From Nocardia shimofusensis NBRC 100134 (lineage in GTDB: Bacteria; Actinomycetota; Actinomycetes; Mycobacteriales; Mycobacteriaceae), in the NCBI RefSeq assembly GCF_001613125.1, contig NZ_BDBT01000003.1, positions 186,001-250,000 on the forward strand: a DNA stretch of 64,000 bases, in the 5' to 3' direction. Of this stretch, positions 35,739 through 44,985 are shown one piece after another. The translations under genes were made by a program, and so were the position numbers. The notes beneath the pieces were generated by a model that was not told the origin of the DNA, ran no database searches, and saw nothing but the letters and a program-made list of their open reading frames with translations. Each line of letters starts with the position of its first letter. The first letter of the stretch is position 1.

Positions 35739-37464
35739 GTCGTTCCCGCGCACGCGGGGGTCGTCCCTGCGCGATCACCGGGGCCAGGGCGAGAGCGATG
35801 TCGTTCCCGCGCACGCGGGGGTCGTCCCTGGATGCTCGGGAAGGGGTTCGGGCACAAGTGGTCGTTCCCGCGCACGCGGGGGTCGTCCCACCTCGGAGAG
35901 CACGTCCTCGTCCCAGGCGCCGTCGTTCCCGCGCACGCGGGGGTCGTCCCCCGCTGCACAGCAGGAAGCGCCTACCCCTAGGGTCGTTCCCGCGCACGCG
36001 GGGGTCGTCCCGCATCCACCACCCGCATCGGCCGCGACACATGGTCGTTCCCGCGCACGCGGGGGTCGTCCCCGTGCGTCCCGGTCTCCGTCCCGAATCA
36101 CTGAGTCGTTCCCGCGCACGCGGGGGTCGTCCCTCGGCGACCAGATTGTGCTTCATCGCGAGGAGGTCGTTCCCGCGCACGCGGGGGTCGTCCCACCGGG
36201 TCGCGGCGCTCAAACCGCATGCCTTGGTCGTTCCCGCGCACGCGGGGGTCGTCCCGCGGGCGAGACCTGGGCGCGGATCGCCACGGCGTCGTTCCCGCGC
36301 ACGCGGGGGTCGTCCCTCCGATGAGGACGCCGTGCGCTCGCTGACCGGGTCGTTCCCGCGCACGCGGGGGTCGTCCTCGGTCGCGGTACTCGTCGAGCGT
36401 GAACCCGTTGTCGTTCCCGCGCACGCGGGGGTCGTCCCTGGGCAGTCGCCAATGCGGTGTCCACGTTGACGTCGTTCCCGCGCACGCGGGGGTCGTCCCT
36501 CACCGCAGTTCTGCAACGAGCGCGCGACGAAGTCGTTCCCGCGCACGCGGGGGTCGTCCGTTGTTGGATGCGAACGACACGCGGGCGCCGGTGTCGTTCC
36601 CGCGCACGCGGGGGTCGTCCCCGGCAGGTGCCGATGATCCACGGGTAGTCGTCGTCGTTCCCGCGCACGCGGGGGTCGTCCCGGCCCGTGACGTCGTAGG
36701 ACTCGAACTGTCCAGTCGTTCCCGCGCACGCGGGGGTCGTCCCTTGGACGGCACGTTCAAGCCCATTCAGATCAGGTCGTTCCCGCGCACGCGGGGGTCG
36801 TCCCCAGCAGCCCCCAGGGCGTCGCGAGCATGTGCAGTCGTTCCCGCGCACGCGGGGGTCGTCCCGGCAAAGCGCCGACCGGCCTGCACGGCGACTAGTC
36901 ATTCCCGCGCACGCGGGGAGTCGTCCGCGGCAATCACCCCATGCTCCTTGAGCCAGTCAGTCGTTCCCGCGCACGCGGGGGTCGTCCACAGACCGAGGCG
37001 CAGGCCATCGCCGGCGACGTGTCGTTCCCGCGCACGCGGGGGTCGTCCGGACAGAATCATGCCGATCAGGCCACCACCCAGGTCGTTCCCGCGCACGCGG
37101 GGGTCGACCCAGATCAGACATGGTGCCTTCCGCTCCTGGTGCGTCGTTCCCGCGCACGCGGGGGTCGTCCGTGAATGCCGGTGCTGATGCCCTCGGCGGC
37201 CCGGTCGTTCCCGCGCACGCGGGGGTCGTCCCGCGATCTGCAGCAGCCGCTCACCATCGGTGGTGTCGTTCCCGCGCACGCGGGGGTCGTCCCTCCCAGG
37301 TCTGGATCCCCAGGCCGGTGTTCTCGTCGTTCCGTGCACGCGGGGGTCGTCCGGTGTCCGGGATCAACCTGGACGAGGCCGTGATGTCGTTCCCGTGCAC
37401 GCGGGGATCGTCCCGCCTACATCCCCGGCGAGGGATCGGTGGCCGAATCGTTCCGGCGCACGCG
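35739..37464 (+). CRISPR. CRISPR array: 28 repeats plus one degenerate terminal repeat, 28-nt units, about 33-nt spacers
   Basis: Repeats start every 61 nt from 35739. Each is 28 nt, opening GTCGTTCCC and closing GGGGTCGTCC, with palindromic core CCCGCGCACGCGGG, resembling type I-E repeats. Variants: repeat 20 (36898) has GTCATT and one inserted base; repeat 23 (37082) ends TCGACC; repeat 27 (37326) lacks one C; repeat 28 (37386) has GTGCAC and GGGGATCG; the last (37447) keeps only its first ~18 nt. The decay at the right end and the hairpin orientation indicate transcription rightward from cas6. The base after the 28-nt unit is C in 21 of 28 cases. Spacer sources cannot be identified without a search. 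Confidence 0.98.
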
Positions 37465-37678
37465 TTTTCGGAGCGTCCCTGCACTGCTGGTGGCGAAAAT
37501 GCGCATGGTCAGCTTTCATGGGGTCAGGAGGATCAGCAGGCGCCACATGAGACAAGGCCTGACAATGCCTCCATCAAGTCCTCGTACCACCCGAACTAGG
37601 TCATCCGACAGCAGTCGCGAGCTGCGCACCGGATCGCCAGCCCCTGAAGAACACGGCCAGCGGCCGGGCGATCGGGAC
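37465..37678 (+). other. Array trailer and region before the AbrB-like gene
   Basis: 214 nt between the decayed last repeat and ATG 37679. The frame of the AbrB-like gene is open back into the array, but this part has array-like and low-complexity composition and no supported start. No promoter or terminator recognised. Confidence 0.4.
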
Positions 37679-38140
37679 ATGTTCTCGCAGAACCGCTCTG
37701 AAGCACTCGATTTCGATGCGGTCTTCGCCCTCGCTCGCCCCGCTGGCCATGCCATGAGTATCCCGTTCGCATTCCCGGGCCCGACCAACTCGCCGCTTAG
37801 CGGATTGCACTGTGCAGGCGCGACGATCGATGATCACGGCCGTCTGTCGAATCGGTCCACCGTGCGGGCCCTCGGATGGGAGCCGGGTCAGCATGTTGTG
37901 TTCGGAGGCGACCATCGGATGATCGTGGTGGGGTGCGCTCGGCGGAGCCGGTGGTCGGTCTCGCGGAGCGGCTATCTGAGAGTCCCCGCCGCCAGTCGAC
38001 ACCGATGCAATGTGAATCCAGGTGATCGATTCCTTGTTGCCGCCGACACGGATCGCGATCTGCTCGCGGTGGTCCCGTCGGCTGTGCTCGGTGCGGCGCT
38101 GTGGGCGCACCTGTCGGATATCTGGCGACTGCCGTCATGA
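37679..38140 (+). CDS. AbrB/SpoVT-like DNA-binding protein upstream of the integrase
   Basis: A 153-aa protein. GATIDDHGRLSNRSTVRALGW, about residues 58-78, resembles the swapped-hairpin AbrB/MazE fold, and a similar pattern recurs toward the C-terminus (SGYLRVPAASRHRCNVNPGDRFLV). This suggests two AbrB-like halves. It overlaps the integrase ATG by 4 nt, so the two are coupled and it may act as a recombination directionality or regulatory protein for the element. Start could also be at 37754. Confidence 0.55.
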   Translation: MFSQNRSEALDFDAVFALARPAGHAMSIPFAFPGPTNSPLSGLHCAGATIDDHGRLSNRSTVRALGWEPGQHVVFGGDHRMIVVGCARRSRWSVSRSGYLRVPAASRHRCNVNPGDRFLVAADTDRDLLAVVPSAVLGAALWAHLSDIWRLPS

Positions 38141-39189
38141 ACGGCGAGTTGGACGCGGCTCTGCGGCTGATCAGCGCCCACCTCGGAGCCCATGAACCCC
38201 AGGATGCAGATGACCTACGACCACCAACGCTGCCTACCTTCTCCGAGTACATCGCGCATCTGCGTACCGCCCTTCCGGCCACCACCGTGCGGAACTACTC
38301 GTCCTATTGGGTTGTCGTGGAGCAGGAGTGGGCGGAGCGTCGGCTGGATGAGCCTACGGCCACGGAAATCTCGGATCTGGTGCAGCGTCATCGCCGCCGC
38401 GCGGCTGTGCGTTCGAATTCCCGGGGCGGCCGTGGCGCAGTCATGAACATGGTGTCCGCGCTGCGTTGTGTGTACCGCCACGCAGAGCTCGACGGGCTAC
38501 TCACCGAGAAGGAGAACCCGGCGCGGAGGGTGGCGCGACCCCGGCGGCTGGCGAGTCCTCGGCATGCGCTGACGCGGGAGCAGATCATCGAACTCGGCCG
38601 GGTCGCAGCCACAACCGGCAATGACACGGAGTTGGACGCACTGATTGTCCGGCTGCATGTCGAGACAGCGTGCCGGCGCGGTGGCGTACTCGGACTGGAG
38701 GTGGGTGATCTGGATCGCGAGGACTGCTTGATCCGGTTGCACGAGAAGGGTGAAACAGTTCGCTGGCAGCCGGTTTCGCCGTTGCTGATGACCAAGTTGG
38801 TCGAGCACGTCGAGCATCGTGGCGGTGAGGCCACGACGCGGAAGGTGCTGCGCTACCGCAGCGGGCGTGCGATCACCGGGCGGCGCTACGACTATTTGAT
38901 CGACCGGGTCCGGACGCATTTGCCGTGGGCGGCGCGGTTGCAGGTGACGCCGCACTGGATCCGGCACACCACATTGACGTTCGTCGAGCGCGAGTTCGGT
39001 GAGGCAGTCGCGCGGGCGTATGCCGGACACGCGCCCAGCGGCCCGAGTGGTGCGACGCCGATCTATACCCGGGCCGGGATCGTCGAGGTCGCCGAAGCGC
39101 TGGTCGCGGTGACAGGTCAACCGCATCCGCTGGCTCGTGCGGTTCGCTATCCGCTTGCTCCAACGGACCCCCGTGAGGGTATTGTTTGA
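38137..39189 (+). CDS. Tyrosine-type site-specific integrase
   Basis: A 350-aa tyrosine recombinase. N-terminal SAM-like DNA-binding domain about residues 30-130; catalytic residues are Arg180 (ETACRRGG), His273 and Arg276 (HWIRH), His298 (AGH) and Tyr310 (PIYTRA). It would integrate and excise the element. The stop at 39187-39189 is about 40 nt before the point where a truncated chromosomal gene begins, placing the integrase at the right end of the element as usual. ATG overlaps the AbrB-like stop. Confidence 0.88.
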   Translation: MNGELDAALRLISAHLGAHEPQDADDLRPPTLPTFSEYIAHLRTALPATTVRNYSSYWVVVEQEWAERRLDEPTATEISDLVQRHRRRAAVRSNSRGGRGAVMNMVSALRCVYRHAELDGLLTEKENPARRVARPRRLASPRHALTREQIIELGRVAATTGNDTELDALIVRLHVETACRRGGVLGLEVGDLDREDCLIRLHEKGETVRWQPVSPLLMTKLVEHVEHRGGEATTRKVLRYRSGRAITGRRYDYLIDRVRTHLPWAARLQVTPHWIRHTTLTFVEREFGEAVARAYAGHAPSGPSGATPIYTRAGIVEVAEALVAVTGQPHPLARAVRYPLAPTDPREGIV

Positions 39190-39228
39190 CGTTATGGACA
39201 CGCAGATGCTGCGAGTTCGCCCCTCTTC

Positions 39229-39243
39229 TGGTGTTCGACCACC
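39229..39243. other. Candidate right attachment site (attR core)
   Basis: TGGTGTTCGACCACC is an imperfect palindrome around TTCGA. It is the point at which recognisable LLM oxidoreductase coding sequence begins (STTESFPLFG...). In intact family members this STTESFPLFG region follows a GRG motif, here replaced by unrelated codons. This suggests crossover at or next to this site. The matching attL would lie before the window. Confidence 0.5.
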
Positions 39244-39942
39244 GAATCCTTCCCGCTGTTCGGCTACGACCTGGCCGACTACGACGAGCTGTTCGAGGAG
39301 AAGCTCGGGCTGCTGCTCCGTCTGCGGGAGGACGGCCCGGTCACCTGGTCCGGCAAATTCCGCCCCGCGCTGCGCGGCACCATCGTCTACCCGCGTACCG
39401 AGCACCGTCCACTGCCGGTGTGGATCGCGGTCGGCGGCAGCCCCGAATCGGTGGTCCGCGCGGGCCTGCTCGGCCTGCCGCTGGCCATCGCCATCATCGG
39501 CGGCGAACCGGCCCGGTTCGCTCCGCTGGTCGAGCTCTACCACCGCGCACTCGCCGAGGGCGGCCACGAGAAGCGACCCGTCGCGGTGCACGCGCACGGC
39601 TACCTCGCCGACACCGAAGAGCAGGCCGTCGCCGACTTCTACGATTCCTACGCCGTCGCGATGGGCAGGCTCGGCCGCGAGCGCGGCTGGGGTCCGATGA
39701 CCAGGGCGCACTTCGACCAGCTGCGTTCGCCGCAGGGATCGCTGTTCGTCGGCACCCCCGACCAGGTGGGCGAGAAGATCGCGACCGTCCGCGACACCCT
39801 CGGACTGGATCGCTTCATGCTGCACACCAGCGTCGGCACCCTGCCACACGAGAAGGTGCTCAACAGCATCGAGCTTCTGGGCACGAAGGTTGCCCCGGCG
39901 GTGCGTACCCGCTCGGCTGATACCCAGCGTCAGCTAACATAG
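39231..39942 (+). pseudogene. LLM class flavin-dependent oxidoreductase, 3' fragment
   Basis: An open frame from about 39231 encodes the C-terminal ~236 residues of a luciferase-like monooxygenase: STTESFPLFGYDLADYDE, then FRPALRGTIVYPRTEHRPLP, LPVWIAVGGSPESVVRAG and VGTPDQVGEKI (flavin-binding C-terminal half). The N-terminal half and a start codon are missing; GTG 39418 is the first start with good context but lies well inside the domain. The gene was most likely split by insertion of the mobile element. Confidence 0.8.
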
Positions 39943-39957
39943 GCAAGGCTCAACTTC
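39939..39957 (+). promoter_or_regulatory. Possible IdeR/DtxR iron box upstream of the iron ABC operon
   Basis: ATAGGCAAGGCTCAACTTC matches the DtxR/IdeR consensus TTAGGTTAGGCTAACCTAA at 12 of 19 positions, including AGG and AGGCT. It lies 106 nt before the ATG of the iron-binding lipoprotein gene and overlaps the stop of the LLM fragment. Iron-dependent repression of this transporter is expected in this order. Confidence 0.5.
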
Positions 39958-40063
39958 CTCCACGCTGGGGAAAGGCAGCGCCTGCCCGTACCCGGCGCCC
40001 CCGGACCGGGCGGGCGCAGTTGTTCAGAGCCCCGAACTGCGCCGCTCGACGAAGGAAGTACCT

Positions 40064-41131
40064 GTGAATCGCACCATCCTGCGCTTGGCCGCCCTCGGTG
40101 CGGTAGCCGCCCTGGGCCTGACCGCTTGCTCCAGCGGCGAGGACACCGATTCCGCCTCCGGCGACGCCGTGCAGTGTGTGGGCTCCGGCGATCCGAACAC
40201 GCTCACCGTCTACTCCGGTCGGACCGAGAAGCTCGTGAAACCGCTGTTCGACCGGGTGGACGAGAGCGTTCTCGGCCCCGGCGTGAAGCTCGAGGCGCTC
40301 TACGATCAGAAGCCGGTGAAGATCCTCGAGGAGGGCCCGCGCAGCCCGGCCGACGTGTGGTTCGGCCAGGACGCGGGTGAGCTCGGAGCACTGGGCGAGG
40401 CAGGCTACCTGGGCGAACTGCCCGACAGCGTGGTGAATCTGGTGCCGGAGGAGTACGTCGATCCCGGCAAACGCTGGGCGGCCGTCACGCTGCGCTCGCG
40501 GGTGCTCGCCTACGATCCGCGCCAGGTGCCCGAGGCCGAGTTGCCCACCGGCATCGACGCCCTCGTCGACGAGAAATGGCGCGGCGCGATCGCTTACGCC
40601 CCGACCAACGCCTCGTGGAAGAGCTTCGTCACCGCATTGCGCGTGCTGCGCGGTGAGGACGGCGCCCGTGAGTGGCTGGAGAAGTTCAAGGCGGTCGAGC
40701 CCGTGGAGTTCGACGGCAACAACGCCTTGCTGACGGCCGTCGAACAGGGGCAGGTCAAGGTCGGTTTGACCAACCACTACTACTGGTTCATGAAGACCGC
40801 CGCCGAGGGCGCCGAGAACGTGCAGACCAGGATTCACTACTTCAAGGGAGACACCGAACCGGGCGCACTGGTCAACATCTCGGCCGCGGGCATCCTGAAC
40901 TGCTCGGACAACAAGGAAGCCGCGGTCAAGCTGGTCGAGTTCCTGCTCGCTCCCGATTCACAGCAGTACTTCGCCGACCAGACCGGTGAGTACCCGGTGG
41001 TCGCCGGCGTCACCCCCCGGCACGACCTCCCGCCGCTCGCGGAGCTGGCCCAGCCCGCGATCGATCTCAACGAGCTGCAATCGCTCGCGGCCACCGAAGA
41101 ACTGCTGAAAGACGTCGGTCTGCTGAAATGA
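40064..41131 (+). CDS. Iron(III) ABC transporter substrate-binding lipoprotein
   Basis: A 355-aa protein with a lipoprotein signal: Arg-containing n-region, hydrophobic stretch and lipobox LTACSS (Cys22). The mature part matches Fbp/Fut-type periplasmic Fe3+-binding proteins, e.g. NTLTVYSGRTEKLVKPL at the start and VGLTNHYYWFMK with the Tyr pair near residue 240 that can ligate iron. It delivers iron to the permease encoded by the next gene, whose ATG overlaps its stop by 4 nt. Confidence 0.88.
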   Translation: MNRTILRLAALGAVAALGLTACSSGEDTDSASGDAVQCVGSGDPNTLTVYSGRTEKLVKPLFDRVDESVLGPGVKLEALYDQKPVKILEEGPRSPADVWFGQDAGELGALGEAGYLGELPDSVVNLVPEEYVDPGKRWAAVTLRSRVLAYDPRQVPEAELPTGIDALVDEKWRGAIAYAPTNASWKSFVTALRVLRGEDGAREWLEKFKAVEPVEFDGNNALLTAVEQGQVKVGLTNHYYWFMKTAAEGAENVQTRIHYFKGDTEPGALVNISAAGILNCSDNKEAAVKLVEFLLAPDSQQYFADQTGEYPVVAGVTPRHDLPPLAELAQPAIDLNELQSLAATEELLKDVGLLK

Positions 41132-42681
41132 TCTCCGGTCCCACCGGAGCACGATCGACGGCGCGGCGGGTGGCATTGTCGCTCGCCGCGCTGCCCGCGG
41201 TGATCGTCGCACTCCTGCCACTGGTGTACACGGTGCTCCGCGCCACCGACCGCGGTTGGGGACCGGTGTGGCGATACGCGTTCTCCTCCCGCACCGCCGA
41301 ACTCGCGGGCAACACCGTGACACTGCTGGCGGCGGTGACCGCCTCCTCGGTGGTGCTCGGTACCGCGGCGGCCTATCTGCTCGCTCTCACCGATCTTCCC
41401 GGCAGACGCGTCTTCCTCCCGCTGATGGTGATGCCGCTGGCGATTCCCTCCTTCGTGGCGGCCTTCTCCTGGCTCGCGCACTTCCCGGATCTGGCGGGTT
41501 TCACCGGCGCGTGGCTGGTGTTGACCTGCGGTAACACGCCGCTGGTGATGCTGCCGGTGTACGCCGCGCTGCGCAGCCTCGACGGCGCGCCCGCGGAAGT
41601 CGCGCGTTCGCTCGGCGCGGGGCCGGTGCGCGCGTTGGCCACCGCCACACTCCCGCAGATCCGGCTGCCGTTGCTGGCCGGCGCGCTGCTGGGCGCGCTC
41701 TACGTCCTGCACGACTACGGCGCCGTCGCGATGATGCGCTACGAGACGTTCACCAAAGGCATTCAGTACGCCTACAACGCCGGCTTCGACCGGACAGCGG
41801 CCAGCGTGATCAGCCTGGTACTCGTCGTCGCGGCCCTGCTGTTCGCACTCGGCGAGTCCACGGCGCGCGGCGCGACGACCGTCCGCAGCGGCGCGGCCGC
41901 ACGTCCGGCCGCGACCATCCGGCTGGGTATCGCGCGACCTTTCGCCCTGCTGCTCTGCATCGCCTTCGTGGCGATCTCGGTGGTCGTTCCGCTCGGTGGG
42001 CTGCTTCCGTGGCTGGCCGGGCGCACCACCGGGCGTCTGGACGCGTCCGAACTCGTCGCGGCGCTGGGCAACACGCTCGGCTTCTCGATCGCGGGGGCAC
42101 TGATCGCGTTGCTGCTCGCCCTGCCGGTAGGGATCATGGCCGCACGGTCGCGGCATCCGCTCGCGCGTGGCATCGAATTGGCCGCGTACGCCGGATACGC
42201 GCTGCCCGCGATCTCGGTCGGGTTGGCACTCGTCTACTTCGGCATCAACAGCGCGCCGTCGTGGTACGGACAGGGCCGGATGGTGGTGCTGGCCTACGTC
42301 GCGCTGTTCCTGCCGATCGTCATCGGCGCCGTCCGCTCGGCGGTGGCCGCCGCGCCTCGGCAGTTCGAAGAAGTGTCGCGCTCGCTGGGCACCTCGGCAG
42401 TCGGCGCACTCGCCAGGGTGACGGTGCCGCTGTCGGCGCCGGGCATCCTCGCCGGCACCGCGCTCGTCTTCGTCAGCTGCGCGAAGGAACTGCCCGCGAC
42501 GATGATTCTGCAGCCGCCGGGTCGGAACACTCTGGCGTTGGAGTTGTGGAAGCACGCCGAGGTACTCAATTACACCCAGGCCGCGTGGTACGCGATCGCG
42601 CTGGTCGTCGTCGCGGTACTGCCGACGATCGTGCTGCAGCGCGTGGCCGAGGGTTCGATCGGGAAAGCAGGTGCGTCGTGA
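41128..42681 (+). CDS. Iron(III) ABC transporter permease (two-domain)
   Basis: A 517-aa membrane protein with about 12 hydrophobic segments in two FbpB-like halves, each with an EAA-type loop (VARSLGAGPVRALATATLP; VSRSLGTSAVGALARVTVP). It forms the channel of the importer. Overlaps the genes on both sides by 4 nt, so the three form one operon. Confidence 0.9.
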   Translation: MISGPTGARSTARRVALSLAALPAVIVALLPLVYTVLRATDRGWGPVWRYAFSSRTAELAGNTVTLLAAVTASSVVLGTAAAYLLALTDLPGRRVFLPLMVMPLAIPSFVAAFSWLAHFPDLAGFTGAWLVLTCGNTPLVMLPVYAALRSLDGAPAEVARSLGAGPVRALATATLPQIRLPLLAGALLGALYVLHDYGAVAMMRYETFTKGIQYAYNAGFDRTAASVISLVLVVAALLFALGESTARGATTVRSGAAARPAATIRLGIARPFALLLCIAFVAISVVVPLGGLLPWLAGRTTGRLDASELVAALGNTLGFSIAGALIALLLALPVGIMAARSRHPLARGIELAAYAGYALPAISVGLALVYFGINSAPSWYGQGRMVVLAYVALFLPIVIGAVRSAVAAAPRQFEEVSRSLGTSAVGALARVTVPLSAPGILAGTALVFVSCAKELPATMILQPPGRNTLALELWKHAEVLNYTQAAWYAIALVVVAVLPTIVLQRVAEGSIGKAGAS

Positions 42682-43727
42682 GCGAACTCGAGATCGCGGG
42701 CCTGGACGTGGGCTATCGCGGCAAGTCCGTGCTGCGGGGGGTGGATCTTCGGATTCCGTCGGGGAGCCTGACCGCGGTGCTCGGCCCCTCCGGGTGCGGG
42801 AAGACGACGCTGCTACGCGCCGTCGCCGGATTCCTGCGACCGACGGCCGGAACCATCCGGATCGGCGGGCGCGAGGTGGCGAGCGCGACGACCTCGCTGC
42901 CGCCCGAGCGCAGGCGGGTCACGATCGTGCCGCAGGAAGCCGCGTTGTTCCCGCATCTGTCGGTCGCCGCGAACATCGGCTACGGACTGCCCGGCTGGAG
43001 CGCGCGAGCGCGCCGAGCCCGCGCCGAGCGCGTCGCCGAACTGCTCGAGGTGGTCGGTCTGGCCGACCACGGCGCGCGGCGGCCACACCAACTCTCCGGC
43101 GGACAGCAACAGCGCGTCGCGCTGGCCAGGGCGCTGGCGCCGCGTCCGGCCGCGGTGCTGTTGGACGAACCGTTCTCCGCACTGGACGCCGGTCTGCGTG
43201 AGCAGGTACGAGGTCATGTGCGCGACATCCTCACCGAACTCGGCGCGACTGCGGTGCTGGTCACCCACGATCAGGACGAAGCGCTGTCCATGGCCGACCA
43301 GGTGGCGGTGCTGCGCGACGGCCGGGTCGCGCAGGCGGGGGCGCCTGAGGAGATCTACGGCAAGCCCGTGGACATCGCGTTGGCCCACTTCCTCGGCGAA
43401 GCCGTGCTCCTGCCCGCCACGGCGGCAGGCGAGGACGCGACCAGCACGCTGGGCCGCATCGTCTTGGCCGGTCCGGCCCACGGTGCGGGCTCGATCCTGT
43501 TGCGCCCCGAGCAACTTCGACTGTCCCCCAACGACGACACCGACGCCGACGGCACGGCGGTGGTACGGCGGATCAGTTTCCACGGTCACGACGCGATGAT
43601 CACCCTGAGCGCCCGCTCGGGCGAGGATCTGCTGGCGCGAGTACCCGCACCCCTGACCGTGCGCCCCGGCGACGAGGTCAAGGTCGAGGTGCTCGGGAGC
43701 GGGGTGTTCTTCCCCGCTCCCGCGTAG
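42678..43727 (+). CDS. Iron(III) ABC transporter ATP-binding protein
   Basis: A 349-aa ATPase: Walker A GPSGCGKTT, Q-loop VPQEAALF, signature LSGGQQQR, Walker B AAVLLDEPFSALD, H-loop LVTHDQDE. The C-terminal ~110 residues form a TOBE-like regulatory domain, as in FbpC/PotA-type subunits. GTG 42678 overlaps the permease stop by 4 nt. Energises the importer encoded by the two genes upstream. Confidence 0.92.
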   Translation: MSELEIAGLDVGYRGKSVLRGVDLRIPSGSLTAVLGPSGCGKTTLLRAVAGFLRPTAGTIRIGGREVASATTSLPPERRRVTIVPQEAALFPHLSVAANIGYGLPGWSARARRARAERVAELLEVVGLADHGARRPHQLSGGQQQRVALARALAPRPAAVLLDEPFSALDAGLREQVRGHVRDILTELGATAVLVTHDQDEALSMADQVAVLRDGRVAQAGAPEEIYGKPVDIALAHFLGEAVLLPATAAGEDATSTLGRIVLAGPAHGAGSILLRPEQLRLSPNDDTDADGTAVVRRISFHGHDAMITLSARSGEDLLARVPAPLTVRPGDEVKVEVLGSGVFFPAPA

Positions 43728-43756
43728 CGCGGTCGAGGACGACCGCTCTCCGCCAC

Positions 43757-43762
43757 TAGGAT
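43757..43762 (+). promoter_or_regulatory. -10 box for the DUF4126 gene (leaderless)
   Basis: TAGGAT fits TANNNT and ends 6 nt before the GTG at 43769; no Shine-Dalgarno sequence is visible. Confidence 0.45.
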
Positions 43763-43768
43763 CACCAG

Positions 43769-44365
43769 GTGTCGCTGCTTCCACTGATCTTCACCGCGGG
43801 CTGGGCCAGCGGGATCAATGCCTACGCGGTCGTGCTGCTGCTCGGATTGTTCGGGCTGACAGGGCTTTCCGACGACGTGCCGGAAGGACTGCAACGCACC
43901 GATGTGCTGATCGCGGCCGGGGTGTTGTTCGCGATCGAGCTGATCGCCGACAAGATTCCGTACCTCGATTCCTTCTGGGACTCGCTGCACACGGTGATCC
44001 GCCCGGCCTCGGGTGCGGTGGTGGCCGCGCTCATCGCCGGTTCCGACGAATCGCTGACCACACTCGCCGCCGCGGCGGTGGGTGGGACGACGGCCCTGGT
44101 GAGTCACCTGGTGAAGGCCGGATTGCGGGCGGCGATCAATACCTCGCCGGAACCGGCGAGCAATATCGTCGTCAGCACCGCGGAGGATGTCGGCGTCGCG
44201 GGCGTGATCACCCTGGCGATCTTCTACCCCGTGGCCGCCGCGATCATCGCGGCGCTGCTGCTGCTGGCGGGCATGGGGCTGATCTACATCCTGGCCGGAC
44301 GTATCCGGCGGTATCGGCGACGCAGGCGCGAGCGCAGGACCGGCGCCTCCCCGCAAGAAGTGTAG
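43769..44365 (+). CDS. DUF4126 family membrane protein
   Basis: A 198-aa protein with four or five hydrophobic segments. LPLIFTAGWASGINAYAVVLLLGLFG at the N-terminus and VRRDV-like IADKIPYLDSFWDSLHTVIRPASGA in the middle are typical of DUF4126. A basic tail (RRYRRRRRERR) follows the last segment. Function unknown. GTG start with a -10 box 6 nt upstream. Confidence 0.8.
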   Translation: MSLLPLIFTAGWASGINAYAVVLLLGLFGLTGLSDDVPEGLQRTDVLIAAGVLFAIELIADKIPYLDSFWDSLHTVIRPASGAVVAALIAGSDESLTTLAAAAVGGTTALVSHLVKAGLRAAINTSPEPASNIVVSTAEDVGVAGVITLAIFYPVAAAIIAALLLLAGMGLIYILAGRIRRYRRRRRERRTGASPQEV

Positions 44366-44541
44366 GAGCGTGCGTATCGTCTCGGGACCTACCGACCGGC
44401 TGGACGACCTTCCGACCGGCCTGTACGCCGACACGGGCGTGCCGCGCCGGTCCACGACGCGGCACGCCGGGCCGAGCGCCTCATTGCGCCCGCCGTCCCT
44501 GTGTCGGCGACGTGGCGGGGCACTCGCGCCCTGATCTGCGG

Positions 44542-44985
44542 TTACTGCCCGGGCAGGCGCCTGCGGCCGTCGGCCACATCGGTGACCAGGTCAGTGTATC
44601 CGTCGACCAGTTCGGCCAGGCGATACCAATACTTGTGCGTGAGGCCGCTACGGGCGCCGTCGCTGTCGATGGCCTGGTTGGCGTCGGCCCAGCTGCGGGC
44701 CATCCGGTCGACCACCGCACCGAGTGTCTCGGTGTGCAGGGCGGCGTCCGGGCGATGGGCGGGTACCTCGTGGGCGATCCACTCGTCGATATCGTCCACG
44801 AGTTCTGTGCGCCTACAGTCGATTTCGGCCACCAACCGGACGTCGGCCAGTTCCGCGCGACGGGCGTGCAGCTCGGCGAGCGCGTGGGCGGACCGCAGCA
44901 GTTCACGATCCTCGTAACGCCGCCCCTGGAAGGCGCACAGCAGCTGCGGGGCCGTCGGCAGGGCCCCTACCGTCGGCGCGCTCAT
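44542..44985 (-). CDS. DUF4254 family protein (copy 1)
   Basis: A 147-aa helical protein. LPTAPQLLCAFQGR...ALAELHARR at the start and LVDDIDEWI...TETLGAVVDRMA in the middle match the second DUF4254 protein at 48405-48827, and the end TDLVTDVADGRRRLPG is typical of the family. ATG 44985 (MSAPTVGALP) is chosen by alignment; the frame is open to 45114. Family function is not known. The 290 nt upstream (44986-45275) hold no gene I can support. Confidence 0.7.
   Translation of the reverse strand: MSAPTVGALPTAPQLLCAFQGRRYEDRELLRSAHALAELHARRAELADVRLVAEIDCRRTELVDDIDEWIAHEVPAHRPDAALHTETLGAVVDRMARSWADANQAIDSDGARSGLTHKYWYRLAELVDGYTDLVTDVADGRRRLPGQ

Noticed and set aside
35671..37599. Long open frames on both strands across the CRISPR array
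   Set aside because: They are translations of the regular 61-nt repeat-spacer units (RPPRARER, FPRTRGSS) and carry no domain.
39190..39260. tRNA gene as integration target beside the integrase
   Set aside because: No cloverleaf or CCA-end-like sequence seen; the adjoining sequence encodes an LLM oxidoreductase fragment.
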